Shown: piece after piece, positions 49,322 to 60,200 of the stretch
Position numbering within the stretch: position 1 is the first letter of the stretch
Layout: each line of letters starts with the position of its first letter
Assembly (NCBI GenBank): GCA_965201115.1
Contig: OZ241745.1
Location: 1-64,000, forward strand
Origin: JANQOH01 sp965201115
Lineage (GTDB): Bacteria > Pseudomonadota > Alphaproteobacteria > UBA7887
Length of the DNA: 64,000 bases
Direction: 5' to 3'
Position numbers and translations under genes: made by a program
Notes under the pieces: model-generated
Database searches by the model: none
Seen by the model: the letters and a program-made list of their open reading frames with translations, nothing else
What the model was told of the DNA's origin: nothing

Positions 49322-51097
49322 TTATCGATAGAGGCGATCCAACTCGTCGCCGTAGCGTTTCAGCACTTCGTGGCGGCGGATTTTCAGGGTCGGGGTCATG
49401 GTTCCGCCATCGACGGTGAAGGGCTCGCGGGCGACGGCGAAGCGCTTGACCTGTTCGATGCGGGACAGGCCGCGATTGGCGCGCGCCACCGCGGCGCCGA
49501 GCGCGTTGCGGAAATCTTCGTCTTCCGCGAGCGCCGCGAGATCGGCCGCGGCGCCGCGGTCGCGCGCCCACTCCTCGACAAAGGCCTGCGAGGGAACCAC
49601 GAGGCCCACGAGATGCGGACGGCGGTCGCCGACCGTCATGACCTGTTCGATCTCGGGCTCGAGCGCGAGGATGCCCTCGACGCGCTGCGGCGCGATGTTG
49701 TCGCCGCCCGAATTGACGATGAGGTCCTTCTTGCGGTCGGTGATGCGGATATAGCCGTCGCCGTCGATCTCGCCGATGTCGCCGGTGTGCAGCCAGCCGC
49801 CGCGGAGCGTTTCCGCCGTGGCCTCTTCGCGGCCCCAGTATCCGTCCATGAGCAGCGGGCCGCGCACGAGGATTTCGCCGTCGCCGGCGATGCGCGCCTC
49901 GACGCCCTCCAGCGCCTTTCCGACCGTGCGGAGCCTGATGTCGCCGGGCGGGTTGCAGCTGATTATCGGCGCCGCCTCGGTTTGTCCGTAGCCCTGCATG
50001 ACGCGCAGGCCGAGCCCGGCGAAGAAAACGCCGACGTCGTAGTTGAGCGGCGCGCCGCCCGAGACCAGCGCCTTGAGCCGCCCGCCGAAGCGCGCGCGCA
50101 CCTTGTTGCGCACCAGGCGGTCGAGCGCGGCGTCGGTCAGGCGCTCCAGCGGCCCGAGCGCGTCCGGGGTTTCGATGCGCTTGCGGCCGAGCGCGACGGC
50201 GCGGCGGAACAGCGCCGCCCGCGGGCCGCCCTGGCGCTCGACCGCCGCCAGAATGCGCTGCCGCATGACCTCGTACAGCCGCGGCACAGCGGTCATGATC
50301 GTCGGCCGCGTCTCCACGAGATCGGCGCTCAGGGTCTCGATGCTCCGCGCGTAGTAGATCTCCGCGCCCACCGCGGCGGGAAACATCAGGCCGCACGAAT
50401 GCTCGTAGGCATGAGACAGCGGCAGGAACGAGAGGAACACGTTATCGTTCAGGCCGAGCGCGCGCAGCAGGCCGTGCGCGCCGACGCAGTTCGCGAGGAT
50501 GGCGCGGTGGCTCAGCATCACGCCCTTGGGCGCGCCGCCGGTTCCCGACGTGTAGATCAGCGCGGCCAGCGAATCGGCCGGAACGCCGGCGGGGTCGTCG
50601 AGCGCGGCGCCCGCGCCCTGCGCCAGCGCGGCGTCCCACCGCACGATTTCAGGCCCGTCCCCGGGGGCCTCCACGGGCTCGATGGCGACGACGCGCTCCA
50701 GCGCGCCCGCCTCCGCCGCGCCGTCGAGCAGCCGCCGCGCCAGCGCGGAGGTCGATACGACGGCCATGCGCGCCCCCGAGTCCGCCAGCACATGCGCGTG
50801 GTCGCGCGCGGTGTTGGTGATGTAGGCGGGCACGGTGACGCCGCCGGCGGCCATGATCGCGAAATCGGCGACCGCCCAGTGCGGCGCGTTTTCCGAGCAC
50901 AGGACCACGCGGTCGCCGCGCTCCAGCCCCCGGGCGCGGAGCGCGCCGGCAAGCGCGCGGACGCGCTCCGCCGTTTCGCGCCACGTCAGCGGCCGCCACG
51001 CTCCGCCGCGCTTCTCCCACAGAAACGGCTTGCCGCCCAGGCGCCCGGCCTGGGAAAAGAACATCGCGACCAGATTGGGCCAAGTATCGAGTTTCAT
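49322..51097 (-). CDS. Long-chain acyl-CoA ligase (AMP-forming)
   Basis: A 591-aa adenylate-forming enzyme. The phosphate-binding motif is LIYTSGTGGAPKGVMLSH, the ATP motif GYGQTEAAPIISCN, then WLHTGDIGEIDGDGYIRITDRKKDLIVNSGGDNIAP and the C-terminal domain. The sequence FLSFLPLSHAYEHSCGLMFP is typical of the FadD15-like long-chain acyl-CoA synthetases. It activates fatty acids for beta-oxidation or lipid synthesis. It diverges from the orphan ParA-like gene. Confidence 0.92.
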   Translation of the reverse strand: MKLDTWPNLVAMFFSQAGRLGGKPFLWEKRGGAWRPLTWRETAERVRALAGALRARGLERGDRVVLCSENAPHWAVADFAIMAAGGVTVPAYITNTARDHAHVLADSGARMAVVSTSALARRLLDGAAEAGALERVVAIEPVEAPGDGPEIVRWDAALAQGAGAALDDPAGVPADSLAALIYTSGTGGAPKGVMLSHRAILANCVGAHGLLRALGLNDNVFLSFLPLSHAYEHSCGLMFPAAVGAEIYYARSIETLSADLVETRPTIMTAVPRLYEVMRQRILAAVERQGGPRAALFRRAVALGRKRIETPDALGPLERLTDAALDRLVRNKVRARFGGRLKALVSGGAPLNYDVGVFFAGLGLRVMQGYGQTEAAPIISCNPPGDIRLRTVGKALEGVEARIAGDGEILVRGPLLMDGYWGREEATAETLRGGWLHTGDIGEIDGDGYIRITDRKKDLIVNSGGDNIAPQRVEGILALEPEIEQVMTVGDRRPHLVGLVVPSQAFVEEWARDRGAAADLAALAEDEDFRNALGAAVARANRGLSRIEQVKRFAVAREPFTVDGGTMTPTLKIRRHEVLKRYGDELDRLYR

Positions 51098-51250
51098 GCG
51101 CGCCTCCCGGTCCCCCGCTCCGCGGCGGCGAGTCTATACCGGCGGCGCGCCCTTGTCGCGGGCGCGCGGCGCATTGGACCGGCGCGGGCGGGCGGTGTAC
51201 GCTGGCGCCGGCGGGCGGCGGCGCCTCGCCCGCGCGAAGGGCGGCAACCG

Positions 51251-52267
51251 ATGAAATACGTATTCTGGAACAACAAGGGCGGCGTGGGGAAGAGCTTTCT
51301 GTGTTTCACCACCGCGTCGGAATACGCCGCCCTGCATCCGGACGTCGCGGCGGTCGTCATCGACATGTGCCCGCAGGCGAATGTCAGCGAGATATTGCTG
51401 GGCGGCAATGGCGGCGGGGGCAAGGTTCTGCAGGGACTGCTGGACAAGCTGCCGGTCGCGCAAACCATCGGCGGCTATTACCATCAGCGCATACTGAACC
51501 CGCACGACCGGACGGGCACGGAAACGGATTTCCTCGTCCGGGTCGGCGATTCCAACCCGCATGCGCCGCCGAACCTCTATCTCGTGGCCGGCGATCCCTC
51601 GCTGGAACTGCAAGTGCAGACGATCAACACGATCGCCGTGCAGACCATCCCCGGCGATGCCTGGCGCAACGTGCATGGGTGGGTCGTCGATCTCCAGCGG
51701 GCGGCAAGGAGGCGATTCGGCGAATGCGCGTTCTTCGTCGATTGCAACCCGAGTTTTTCCGCATACACCGAACAGGCGCTCCTCGCCGCGGAGCGGCCGA
51801 TCGCGCCGTGTACGGCGGACGGCTCGTCGGCGCGGGCGATCCGCAATGTCGGCCAGCTTGTGTACGGGCACGGCGCGCCGCCGGAGTATCGCGCGGCCAG
51901 TTTCAGCGCCCGGGCGCAAACGTTTTCCATGAGCCTGCCGAAGATTCATCTTGTCGCCATGAACCGTTCGACCTGGTACCGGCGGCGCCCCGCCGCGGCG
52001 TTCGGCAAGATGTTCGAGGATATCCGCGAGACCGTGCGCGAACAGGCGCGGGCGATGCCCGAGGCGTTTTCGCGCCCCGGACTCGACGACATGTTCCTCG
52101 ATATTCCCGACGCGCATACGGTGGCGACCGTGGCGTCGCATTCCGGAACGCCCATCGGCGGACTGCGCGCCGGCGCATACGATCTCGACGGCGCGCGGAC
52201 ACAGATAAACAGCGAGTCGCTGGATCGCTATCGCGCCGCGATACGCAGCCTGGCGGCGTCGCTTTGA
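51251..52267 (+). CDS. Orphan ParA/MinD-like ATPase
   Basis: A 338-aa P-loop ATPase. The deviant Walker A KGGVGKS occupies 9-15 (FWNNKGGVGKSFLCFTTASEYA). VVIDMCPQANVSEILLGG is the usual Walker A' region, though D-x-x-P-Q stands for D-x-D-P-Q. The third motif is FFVDCNPSFSAYTEQALLAA. The C-terminal ~130 residues include PKIHLVAMNRSTWYRRRPAAAFGKMFEDI and a YDL tail. No ParB or parS-like gene is present, so it is probably not a chromosome partition protein but a ParA-type switch for positioning a cargo or for a mobile element. It stands between a fatty-acid ligase and PepF with a 16-bp gap to the latter. Confidence 0.85.
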   Translation: MKYVFWNNKGGVGKSFLCFTTASEYAALHPDVAAVVIDMCPQANVSEILLGGNGGGGKVLQGLLDKLPVAQTIGGYYHQRILNPHDRTGTETDFLVRVGDSNPHAPPNLYLVAGDPSLELQVQTINTIAVQTIPGDAWRNVHGWVVDLQRAARRRFGECAFFVDCNPSFSAYTEQALLAAERPIAPCTADGSSARAIRNVGQLVYGHGAPPEYRAASFSARAQTFSMSLPKIHLVAMNRSTWYRRRPAAAFGKMFEDIRETVREQARAMPEAFSRPGLDDMFLDIPDAHTVATVASHSGTPIGGLRAGAYDLDGARTQINSESLDRYRAAIRSLAASL

Positions 52268-52283
52268 CCCCCCGGAAAGCCCC

Positions 52284-54059
52284 GTGAACGACGCCATCGG
52301 ACCGCTGCCCGAGTGGGATCTCGACGATCTGTACAAGGGCGTCGAGTCGCCGGCCCTGGCGCGCGACCTGGAGGACGCGCGGGCGCGGGCGGAGGCGCTC
52401 GCGGAGCGCCATCGCGGGCGCGTCGGCGCACTCGACGGCGCGGCGCTGGCCGAACTCATCGCCGAATACGAAAAGCTGACCGACGCGCTGGGCCGCATAA
52501 CGAGCTACGCCTCGCTGCTGCACGCGGGCGACATGAACGACCCGCGCGCCGGGAAGTTCCTTCAGGACATGCGCGAGCGCACGACCGACATCGCCAATAC
52601 GCTGCTGTTCGTCACGCTGGAGTTGAACCGTATCGACGACGACGCGCTGGCGGAGCGGCTCGAGTCGCCGGCGCTGGCGCGCTGGCGCCCGTGGATCCGC
52701 GACGTGCGCGCGTTCCGCCCCCACCGGCTTTCCGACGACATGGAGCGGCTGCTGAGCGAGCAGCGCGCCGCGGGGCGCGACGCCTGGACGCGGCTTTTCG
52801 ACGAGACGATCGCGCGGCTGCGGTTTCCGTTCCGCGGCGAGGCGCTGACCTGCGCGCAGGCGCTCGACAAGATGGCGTCGCCCGACGCCGCCGCGCGGCG
52901 CGAAGCCGCCGCCGCGCTCTCGCGCGTGCTGGGCGACAACATCCACACGCTGGCGTTGATTCTCAACACGCTGGCCAGGGACAAGGCGATCGAGGATTCG
53001 TGGCGGTCGTATCCGCGGCCGATCTCGCGGCGCAATCTCGAAAATTTCGTCGAGGACGAGGTGGTCGAGGCGCTGCTCGAGGCGGTGCGCGAAGCCGCGC
53101 CGCGCCTGTCGCACCGCTATTACGCGCTCAAGGCGCGCCGCTTCGGCGCCGAAACGCTCGATTGGCGCGACCGCAACGCGCCCCTGCCCGAGGACGACGA
53201 CCGGCGGGTTCCGTGGGCGGAGGCGAAACGTATCGTTCTCGACGCTTACGGGCGCTTCTCGCCCGAGCTCGCGGGCCTCGCGCGGCGGTTTTTCGATGCG
53301 CGCTGGATCGACGCGCCGCCGCGGCCGGGCAAGGAGCCGGGCGCGTTCTCGCATCCGACCGCGCCGTCGGCGCATCCGTACATCCTGCTGAACTACCAGG
53401 GCCGCGCCCGCGACGTAACGATCCTGGCGCACGAGCTGGGCCACGGCGTTCACCAGCTGCTGGCCGGGCCGCGCGGGGCGCTTGTGGCGGAAACGCCGCT
53501 GACGCTGGCCGAGACCGCGAGCGTGTTCGGCGAGCAGCTGACCTTCCGCGCGCTGCTCGACGCCGAGACGGACCCGGCGCGGCGGCGCGTCCTCCTGGCC
53601 GGCAAGACGGAGGACATGCTGAACACCGTGGTCCGCCAGGCCGCGTTCTGCGAGTTCGAACGGCGCTTTCACGACCGCCGCGCCGAGGGCGAACTCACGG
53701 CCGACGGGATCGCCGAGCTATGGATGGGCGTTCAAGGCGAAAGCCTCGGCCCGGCCGTCCGGCTCGACGACGCCTACCGCGTGTTCTGGGCCTATATCCC
53801 GCATTTCGTCCACACGCCGTTTTATGTCTATGCCTATGCTTTCGGCGAGTGCCTTGCGAACGCGCTGTATGCGGTCCGGTTCGAGGCCCCGGAAGGGTTC
53901 GAGGGCCGCTATCGCGAGATGCTGGCGGCGGGCGGCGCGCTGCGCCACCGCGAGCTGCTGGCGCCGTTCGGCCTCGACGCCCGCGACCCCGCGCTGTGGC
54001 GCAAGGGGCTGGACGTAATTTCCGGTTTCATCGACGAGCTGGAAGAAGCCGCGCCGTAA
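52284..54059 (+). CDS. pepF: Oligoendopeptidase F (M3 family)
   Basis: A 591-aa zinc peptidase with a GTG start. The zinc motif is HELGH (383-387, VTILAHELGHGVHQ). LAETASVFGEQLTF supplies the third ligand Glu, and FHTPFYVYAYAFGECL-type sequence lies near the C-terminus. The N-terminal helical domain has WDLDDLYKGVESPAL and the conserved FRPHRLSDDMERLLSEQ. It degrades short peptides in the cytoplasm. Confidence 0.92.
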   Translation: MNDAIGPLPEWDLDDLYKGVESPALARDLEDARARAEALAERHRGRVGALDGAALAELIAEYEKLTDALGRITSYASLLHAGDMNDPRAGKFLQDMRERTTDIANTLLFVTLELNRIDDDALAERLESPALARWRPWIRDVRAFRPHRLSDDMERLLSEQRAAGRDAWTRLFDETIARLRFPFRGEALTCAQALDKMASPDAAARREAAAALSRVLGDNIHTLALILNTLARDKAIEDSWRSYPRPISRRNLENFVEDEVVEALLEAVREAAPRLSHRYYALKARRFGAETLDWRDRNAPLPEDDDRRVPWAEAKRIVLDAYGRFSPELAGLARRFFDARWIDAPPRPGKEPGAFSHPTAPSAHPYILLNYQGRARDVTILAHELGHGVHQLLAGPRGALVAETPLTLAETASVFGEQLTFRALLDAETDPARRRVLLAGKTEDMLNTVVRQAAFCEFERRFHDRRAEGELTADGIAELWMGVQGESLGPAVRLDDAYRVFWAYIPHFVHTPFYVYAYAFGECLANALYAVRFEAPEGFEGRYREMLAAGGALRHRELLAPFGLDARDPALWRKGLDVISGFIDELEEAAP

Positions 54060-54065
54060 ATGCCG

Positions 54066-54253
54066 GGGCGCGCAACCCCGCCGAAGGCGGGGCCTGGGTG
54101 CGCGGGCGTCCCCGCCCGCACGTTGCCAACGCTACGAATGCCGCCAAGAGGGGCGGAGGGGCGCAAACGCCGCGTCCTCCCCGGCAATATCGCGGCCCGC
54201 GGCAACGTGCGGGCAGGATGCCCGCGGTCCCGGGCCCCGCCTTCGGCGGGGTT
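54066..54253 (+). repeat. Inverted pair of family A REP-like elements
   Basis: An inverted copy at 54072-54124 (CCGCCGAAGGCGGGG, GTGCGCGGGCGTCCCCGCCC) and a forward copy at 54205-54253 (CGTGCGGGCAGGATGCCCGC, CCGCCTTCGGCGGGG) fill the gap between the convergent pepF and autotransporter genes. The hairpins lie at both 3' ends. Confidence 0.75.
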
Positions 54254-54269
54254 GCGGCTTCTTCCGCGA

Positions 54270-57200
54270 TCAGAAGCGCACGGTCAGGGTGGCGCTGCCG
54301 GTGAAGTCGCGGTTGCCGTGGGGGGCGGCGGCGTAGTTGGCGTTGGCGCGGAGGGCTATGCGGCCGTCGGCCCATTCGTGGGCGGCGCCGAGGCCGAGGC
54401 GGGCCCATGTCGCTTCCGCTTCGGCCTTGAAGGGCGGCCTGTCCGCCGCGGTGGTTTCCATTGCGCCGGACAGTTCGCGCTCCAGGTCCAGCGTTGCGAA
54501 CATGGCGCCGGCGCCGCCGGGGAGGGCGGCGGACTCGGCGCGCACGCCGGCGCGGGCGGTAATGCGCCGGCCCGCGTCAAGCGATACGCGCTCGTTCACG
54601 GAGTCCGTGAACGACGACATCTCCACCATCGACCAATCGGCGCCGGCGCGCGGGGTCAGCGTCACGCGGCCCAGCTCGAGGCGCCGCCCGATCTCCACGC
54701 CGGCGGCGTAGCCGCGGCCCGACAAGTCACGCGCAAGGGCGCCCTCGAGCGCCGCGTCCGAATCGAGGTCGGCCTCGTACAGCGTCGCCGCGGCCTGAGC
54801 GCTCACATAGACGTTCTCCGCCGGCAGCCATGCGCCCGATATGCGCGCGCCCGTGCCGGTTATCTCGACACGGCCGCCGCCCGCCTCGGTGTCCGCGTCG
54901 GTGTCCACATCCGCGCGCCCGCGCACATGATGGACGGAGATCGCGAATACGCCGCGCTCGCCCGCCGCGCCCTCTATCCCCGCCTCGAAACCGAAGCGGC
55001 GGTAGTCGTGATGCGCCTGCGCTGTCGAGGACGCCGGGTGGCGGTCGCCGCCGGCGGCGTCGAGGCGCGCGAACGCGCCGCGCGGCGCGCCCGCCGCGGC
55101 GAACCGGTCGCCGTGGGCGGGGAGCGCGTTCAGCGCCAGCAGCACCGACGGCAGAGCTTCGTACACGCGGTGGCGCGGCTCCGGCCCGACCTCGATGCGG
55201 CCGTCGGCGGTTATCCTGAGCATCGAGTCGGCCCGGCCCTCGCGTTTGAGGACGATGGCGGCGTTGCTGCTGTCGATGCGCCCGCCGCCGATGCGTTGCG
55301 CGGCCTCCTCGTCCGATTCGCCGGCGGCGGCCGTTATCGTCACCCTCTCGGCGACGATGTCGTCATCCTCGATGCGTCCGTTGGCGCCCACCGTCACCGC
55401 GCCGCGGGGCGCCTCGACGCTCTGCACCGCGCCGTTCACCTCGACCGTGCTGCCGGTCCCCGCCAGCGCGACCCTGCCGTCGATTTCGCCGCCGGCCCCG
55501 ACCGTCACGGTCGAGGCCGCGCCGGCGTCGCGCGCCTCCACGGCGCCCTGCACCGCGCCATCGACCGTCATGTCCAAGGCGCCGGTTTCGGCCAGGACCG
55601 CGACGCGGCGGCCCTCCGCGTTCTCCGCGCCCACGAGCGCGCCGTCCGCGGCAATCTCGACCGCGCCGCCGGCGGGAACATGCAACATGCCTTCCGCATC
55701 CCCGGCCACGGCGATGAACTCGACGCCCCGGACGTTCCCCCTGAAAACCGCGTCGGACGCCACCGTCAGCCGATGCGCGCCGCCGCCGCCGCCGATGACG
55801 TCGCCGGTCAGCGCGTTCGCGACCGCGACCGTCAGCGCCCCGGGGCCCAGGTCCTCGATATTGCCCACGACATTGCCGTTCACCGTCACCGTCAGGTCGC
55901 CGGACGCGCTGCGCACCGCCGCCCGCCCGTCGAGGTTCGATAGCCGCCCCCCGGCGTTTACCGAGACCGTGCCGCCGCGATCGAACAGCACGCTCCGGGC
56001 GGCGCCATCGACCGTCACCGTGCTGGCCGCGAGGCGGATGAGACCCTCGACCGAGCCGCCCGATTTCACATGAACGTCATGCTCGCCGCCGCCGCGGCCG
56101 AATATCCCGCCCTCGACCTTGCCGCTCACATCTACTTTCAGGTCGCCGGCACCCTCGCCGCGAATGTCGCCGGTCACGGTCGCCCGCGCCGCAACGTCCA
56201 CCGTCAGGTCGCCCGCCGCGCTGCGTATTGCCTCGGTCGTTCCATCGCTCTCGACGCCCGTTACCGCGCCGCCGCTGGCGACCGTAACCGCGCCGCCGTT
56301 GTCGTAAAGCACCCGCCCCACGCGGCCCGCAACCGTCATCGCGCTTGTCGGAAGATGCACGGTCCCCGTCACCGCGCCGCCGGCCATCACCGCAACGGCG
56401 TGCGAACCCGCGCCCATGCCGCGAATGCCGCCGGTAACCGTCCCCGTCACCGTCGCCGTCAAATCCCCCGCGCCGCGCTCCTCAATGTCGCCCGTCACGC
56501 GGCCCGCAACCGACGCGGTCAAGTCGCCCGCGCCGCGCTCCTCGATGTCGCCCGTCATGCGGCCCGCGACCGACGCGACCAGGCCGCCGGCCTCCAGATC
56601 GACGATATCGCCCGTCACCACGCCGCCGGAGGCGACCGTGACCTCATGCTTGCCGGCGCCCTTGCCGTGGATGGCGCCCGTCACCGCGCCGCTCACATTC
56701 ACGGTCATGGCGCCCGCGCCGCGGCCCTCGATGCGGCCCATGACCGCGCCGCCGGATGCGACTGTGACATCGAGAGCGCCCGCGTCGGCGCGAATCGCCT
56801 CGCCATCGATCCCCGCGATGCGGCCCGTCGCCGCGATGGTCAACGCGCCGCCGTTGTCGAACAGGACGCGCCCCGCAGCGCCGCGGATCGTCGTTCCGCT
56901 CTTCGGGTTATGCACCGTTCCCAACACCCGCGCCTTCTCAGCGATCTCGATGGTATGCACGCCGCCGCCGCGACCGAAAATCTCCCCGTTAATCGTGCCG
57001 GTCTCCGACACCGTCACCGTCAGGTCGCCATCGCCGCGCGCCTCGATATTGCCCGCGACCGTGCCGTGAACGGTCACCGCCAGGTTGCCCGCGTCGCCGC
57101 GGATCGCCTCCTTCGTTCCATCGATATCGAGGCCCGTAATCTCGCCGCTGGCGTTGACCGTTACCGCGCCTCCGTTGTCGTAGTGGACGCGCCCGACATC

Positions 57201-60200
57201 GCCCGAGACCGTCAGCGCCGCGCCCGCGGGCAGGCGGACCGTTCCGGCAATGGCGCCCGAGGACGCCACCGTAACCGTGTGTTCGCCGGCGCCTTCGCCG
57301 ACAACGCCGCCCGTCACCGTTCCGGCGACCGAAACCTCCAGATCGCCCGCGCCGCGCTCGGCGATATCGCCTGTTACCGCGCCGGCGACGTCGACCTCGA
57401 GATTGCCGTCGCCGCGGCCCTCGACGAGGCCCGTGACCGCGCCGTTGGCCATAACCGTGACGTCGAGGTTGCCCGCGTCGGCGCGAATCGCCTCGGTCGT
57501 TCCATCGTTATCGACGCCCGTGACGGCGCCGCCGCCGGCGACCGTCACCGTTCCGCCGTTGTCGTAGAGAATGCGCCCGACGCTGCCGCCCACGGTCATC
57601 GCCGCGGGGTTGCGTATCGTGCCTGTCACGACGCCGCCGGCCTCGACGGTCGCCATCAGCGTCCCGCCCGATTTGACGTCGCCCTCGACGCGGCCTTCGT
57701 CCCGGACCGTGACCGTCAGCGCGCCCATCGTGCTCTCGGCGGCTGTGCCATCGACGCCGGTCAGTTTCGCGCCGCCGGCGACCGTTACCATCCCGCCCGA
57801 GGCATACAGAACGCGCCCGACGCTGCCCGAAACCGTGAACGACGCTTGCGGGTTGTGTATCGTGCCCGTCACGACGCCGCCGGCCTCGACGGTCGCCGAC
57901 AGCGTCCCGCCGGATTTGATATCGCCCTCGACGCGGCCTTCGTCGTTCACCGTGACGGTCAGCGCGCCCGCCGTGCTTTCGGCGGCCACGCCCTCGACGC
58001 CGGTCAGTTTCCCGCCGCCGGCGACCGTCACCGTCCCGCCCGAGGCATAGAGAACGCGCCCGACGCTGCCCGAAACCGTAAGCGGGCTTTCGGGGTTGTG
58101 TATCGTGCCCGTCACCGCGCCGCCGGCATTGACGGTCGCCGTCAGCGTGCCGCCCGATTTGACATCGCCCTCGACGCGGATCCCGTCGTTCACCGTGACG
58201 GTCAGCGCGCCCATCGCGCTCTCGATGGCCACGCCCTCGACGCCGGTCAGCGTCCCGCTCCCGGACACCGTCACCGTCCCGCCGCTGGCGTAAAGAATGC
58301 GCCCGATGCTGCCCGCGACCGCAAGCGCGGTCTGCGGGTCGTGTATCGTGCCCGTCACAACGCCGCCGGCCATGACATTCGCCGTCAACGAGCCGCCGCC
58401 ATCGACGCGGATGGCGCCCGTCACCGTCCCTGAAACGGCGGCCGTCAACGGGCCGCCGCCGTCGCCGAGGATGGCGACGCCCGATGTTGCGCTCACTTCG
58501 CCGCCCGCGCCCACGGTCACCGCTCCGCCGCCGAACAGATGCACGCCCGCGCCGGTTCCGCCCATCGCCGAGCCGTGTACCGTCACCCGCTGGTTGCGCA
58601 CGCCGCTTGTGACGCCCGCGCCGCGGACATAAATGCCCTTCGCCCCGCCGGTAACCCGCGCGCCCGCCGAAACCGTCACCGCGATGGCGCCGTTGCTGGC
58701 ATGCGGAACGACGTACAGCGCCTCCACGCCGTTCCCCTCGGCGTCAATGGCGCCGCCGGTCACGTCCACATGGATGTCGCCGGCGTTGTAGGTCAGCGCG
58801 TGTTGCCGGACCGCGTTCTTCCAATCGGCGTCGTAGTCGGCGTCGGGAAGGGCGGTCAGCGCCGTCTCCAGTTCGGTTCCCGCGGCGCCCTTCGTCAACA
58901 CGGCTGTCAGCGCCGCGCGCTCCGCGGCCGAGAGCGCATCGCCGGCGCGGACACGATCGGCGATCGCCGTGTGGGACAGCGCCATGGCGCGGACGCCGGC
59001 GCGCGAAAGACCCAGTATTTCCTCCGCCGCCGCGTGCGCCAGCGGGCCGTCGCCGGTCGGCGCGGCGGAGCGCCTTCGCAGAAGCTCCCGCGCCTCCGCC
59101 TTCCACGCGGCGTCGTAGTCGTCGGCCGGGAGCGCCGCCAGCGCCGTCGTCAGCGCAGCCGAATCGTTATCCGTTATCGCGTCGAGGACAGCCTGTTCCG
59201 CCGTCGACAGCGTCTCGTCGTCGCCAGCGATCCGGAACCGGATGAAGGCGTCCGTCGCCGAAGCGCCCACCGTGACCGTTCCGCTCGACGCGACGCGGAT
59301 CATCGGCGTCGTCCGCGCCGCGTCGTCCGCCGTCGTGGCGCCCGCGCCCATCGTGTGGCCGCTCGACCGCCGGGCCCAGGCGAGGATGCCGGCATCCCGC
59401 GCCTCGACCGCGCCCGCATGCGTCACAAGGATGCGCCCCGCGGCGCTCGCATCGTTCGTAAGCCGCCCCTCCATGCCGACGGCGAACGGCGCCTCGATCG
59501 CCGCCGCCGCGCCCGTCGTTATCGCGGCGGAACCGAGGCCCGCATGGAGTCCCAGGAGGCCTCTCGCGTTCAGACCCTCGACGGAAATTTCGCCCGCCGC
59601 GTCGATGGAAAGCCCCTCCGTGCTCGTGGCGGTATCGTACATATGGACGTAGGCGCCATGAGCGTCGTCGCCGGCGGTCCAGATTGAGCCGCCCGTCATC
59701 TCGATGGAGCCCGCTCCGGCCGGCCCCCGCTTGAAGACGAGAATCCCGTTGGCGCCCGCCCCCGCCGTTTCGACGTCGCCGCCCGTCATGCGCACCGAGA
59801 CGTTGTGGCGCCCGTTGTTGCTCTCGGCGTAAACCCCGTGGGCGTACAAGTTAAAAGTGGCAACGGTGTGGGTCCCGCCCCGCGTGCGGACCGTTCCGCC
59901 TTCCAGCACGATGGACACGTTCGAGGGGCTCGTCCCCGTATAGCCGGAATACGCGCTGAGGCCCCGGGCTCCGTTCCCCGTCGTCTCGACGAGGCCTCCG
60001 CGCATCGCGATCGCGGTATTGCCCGACCCGCTGTTTTGGGCACTGACGCCGTGGGCGGTGCTGTCGGTCGTCTTGACCGTGGCGGTCGCGCCCGAGAGGG
60101 TAACGGCTACGTTGCCCGCCGTGCTGGAGACGCCCCGCGTGGCGCCGATGCCGACCCCCGGCGTCGCGATGGAGCCGCCGGTCAGGCCGATGGTGAGATT

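Noticed and set aside
57520..58430. Regular 243-bp repeats considered as CRISPR or satellite DNA
   Set aside because: They are in frame inside the autotransporter passenger and encode beta-helix-like units.
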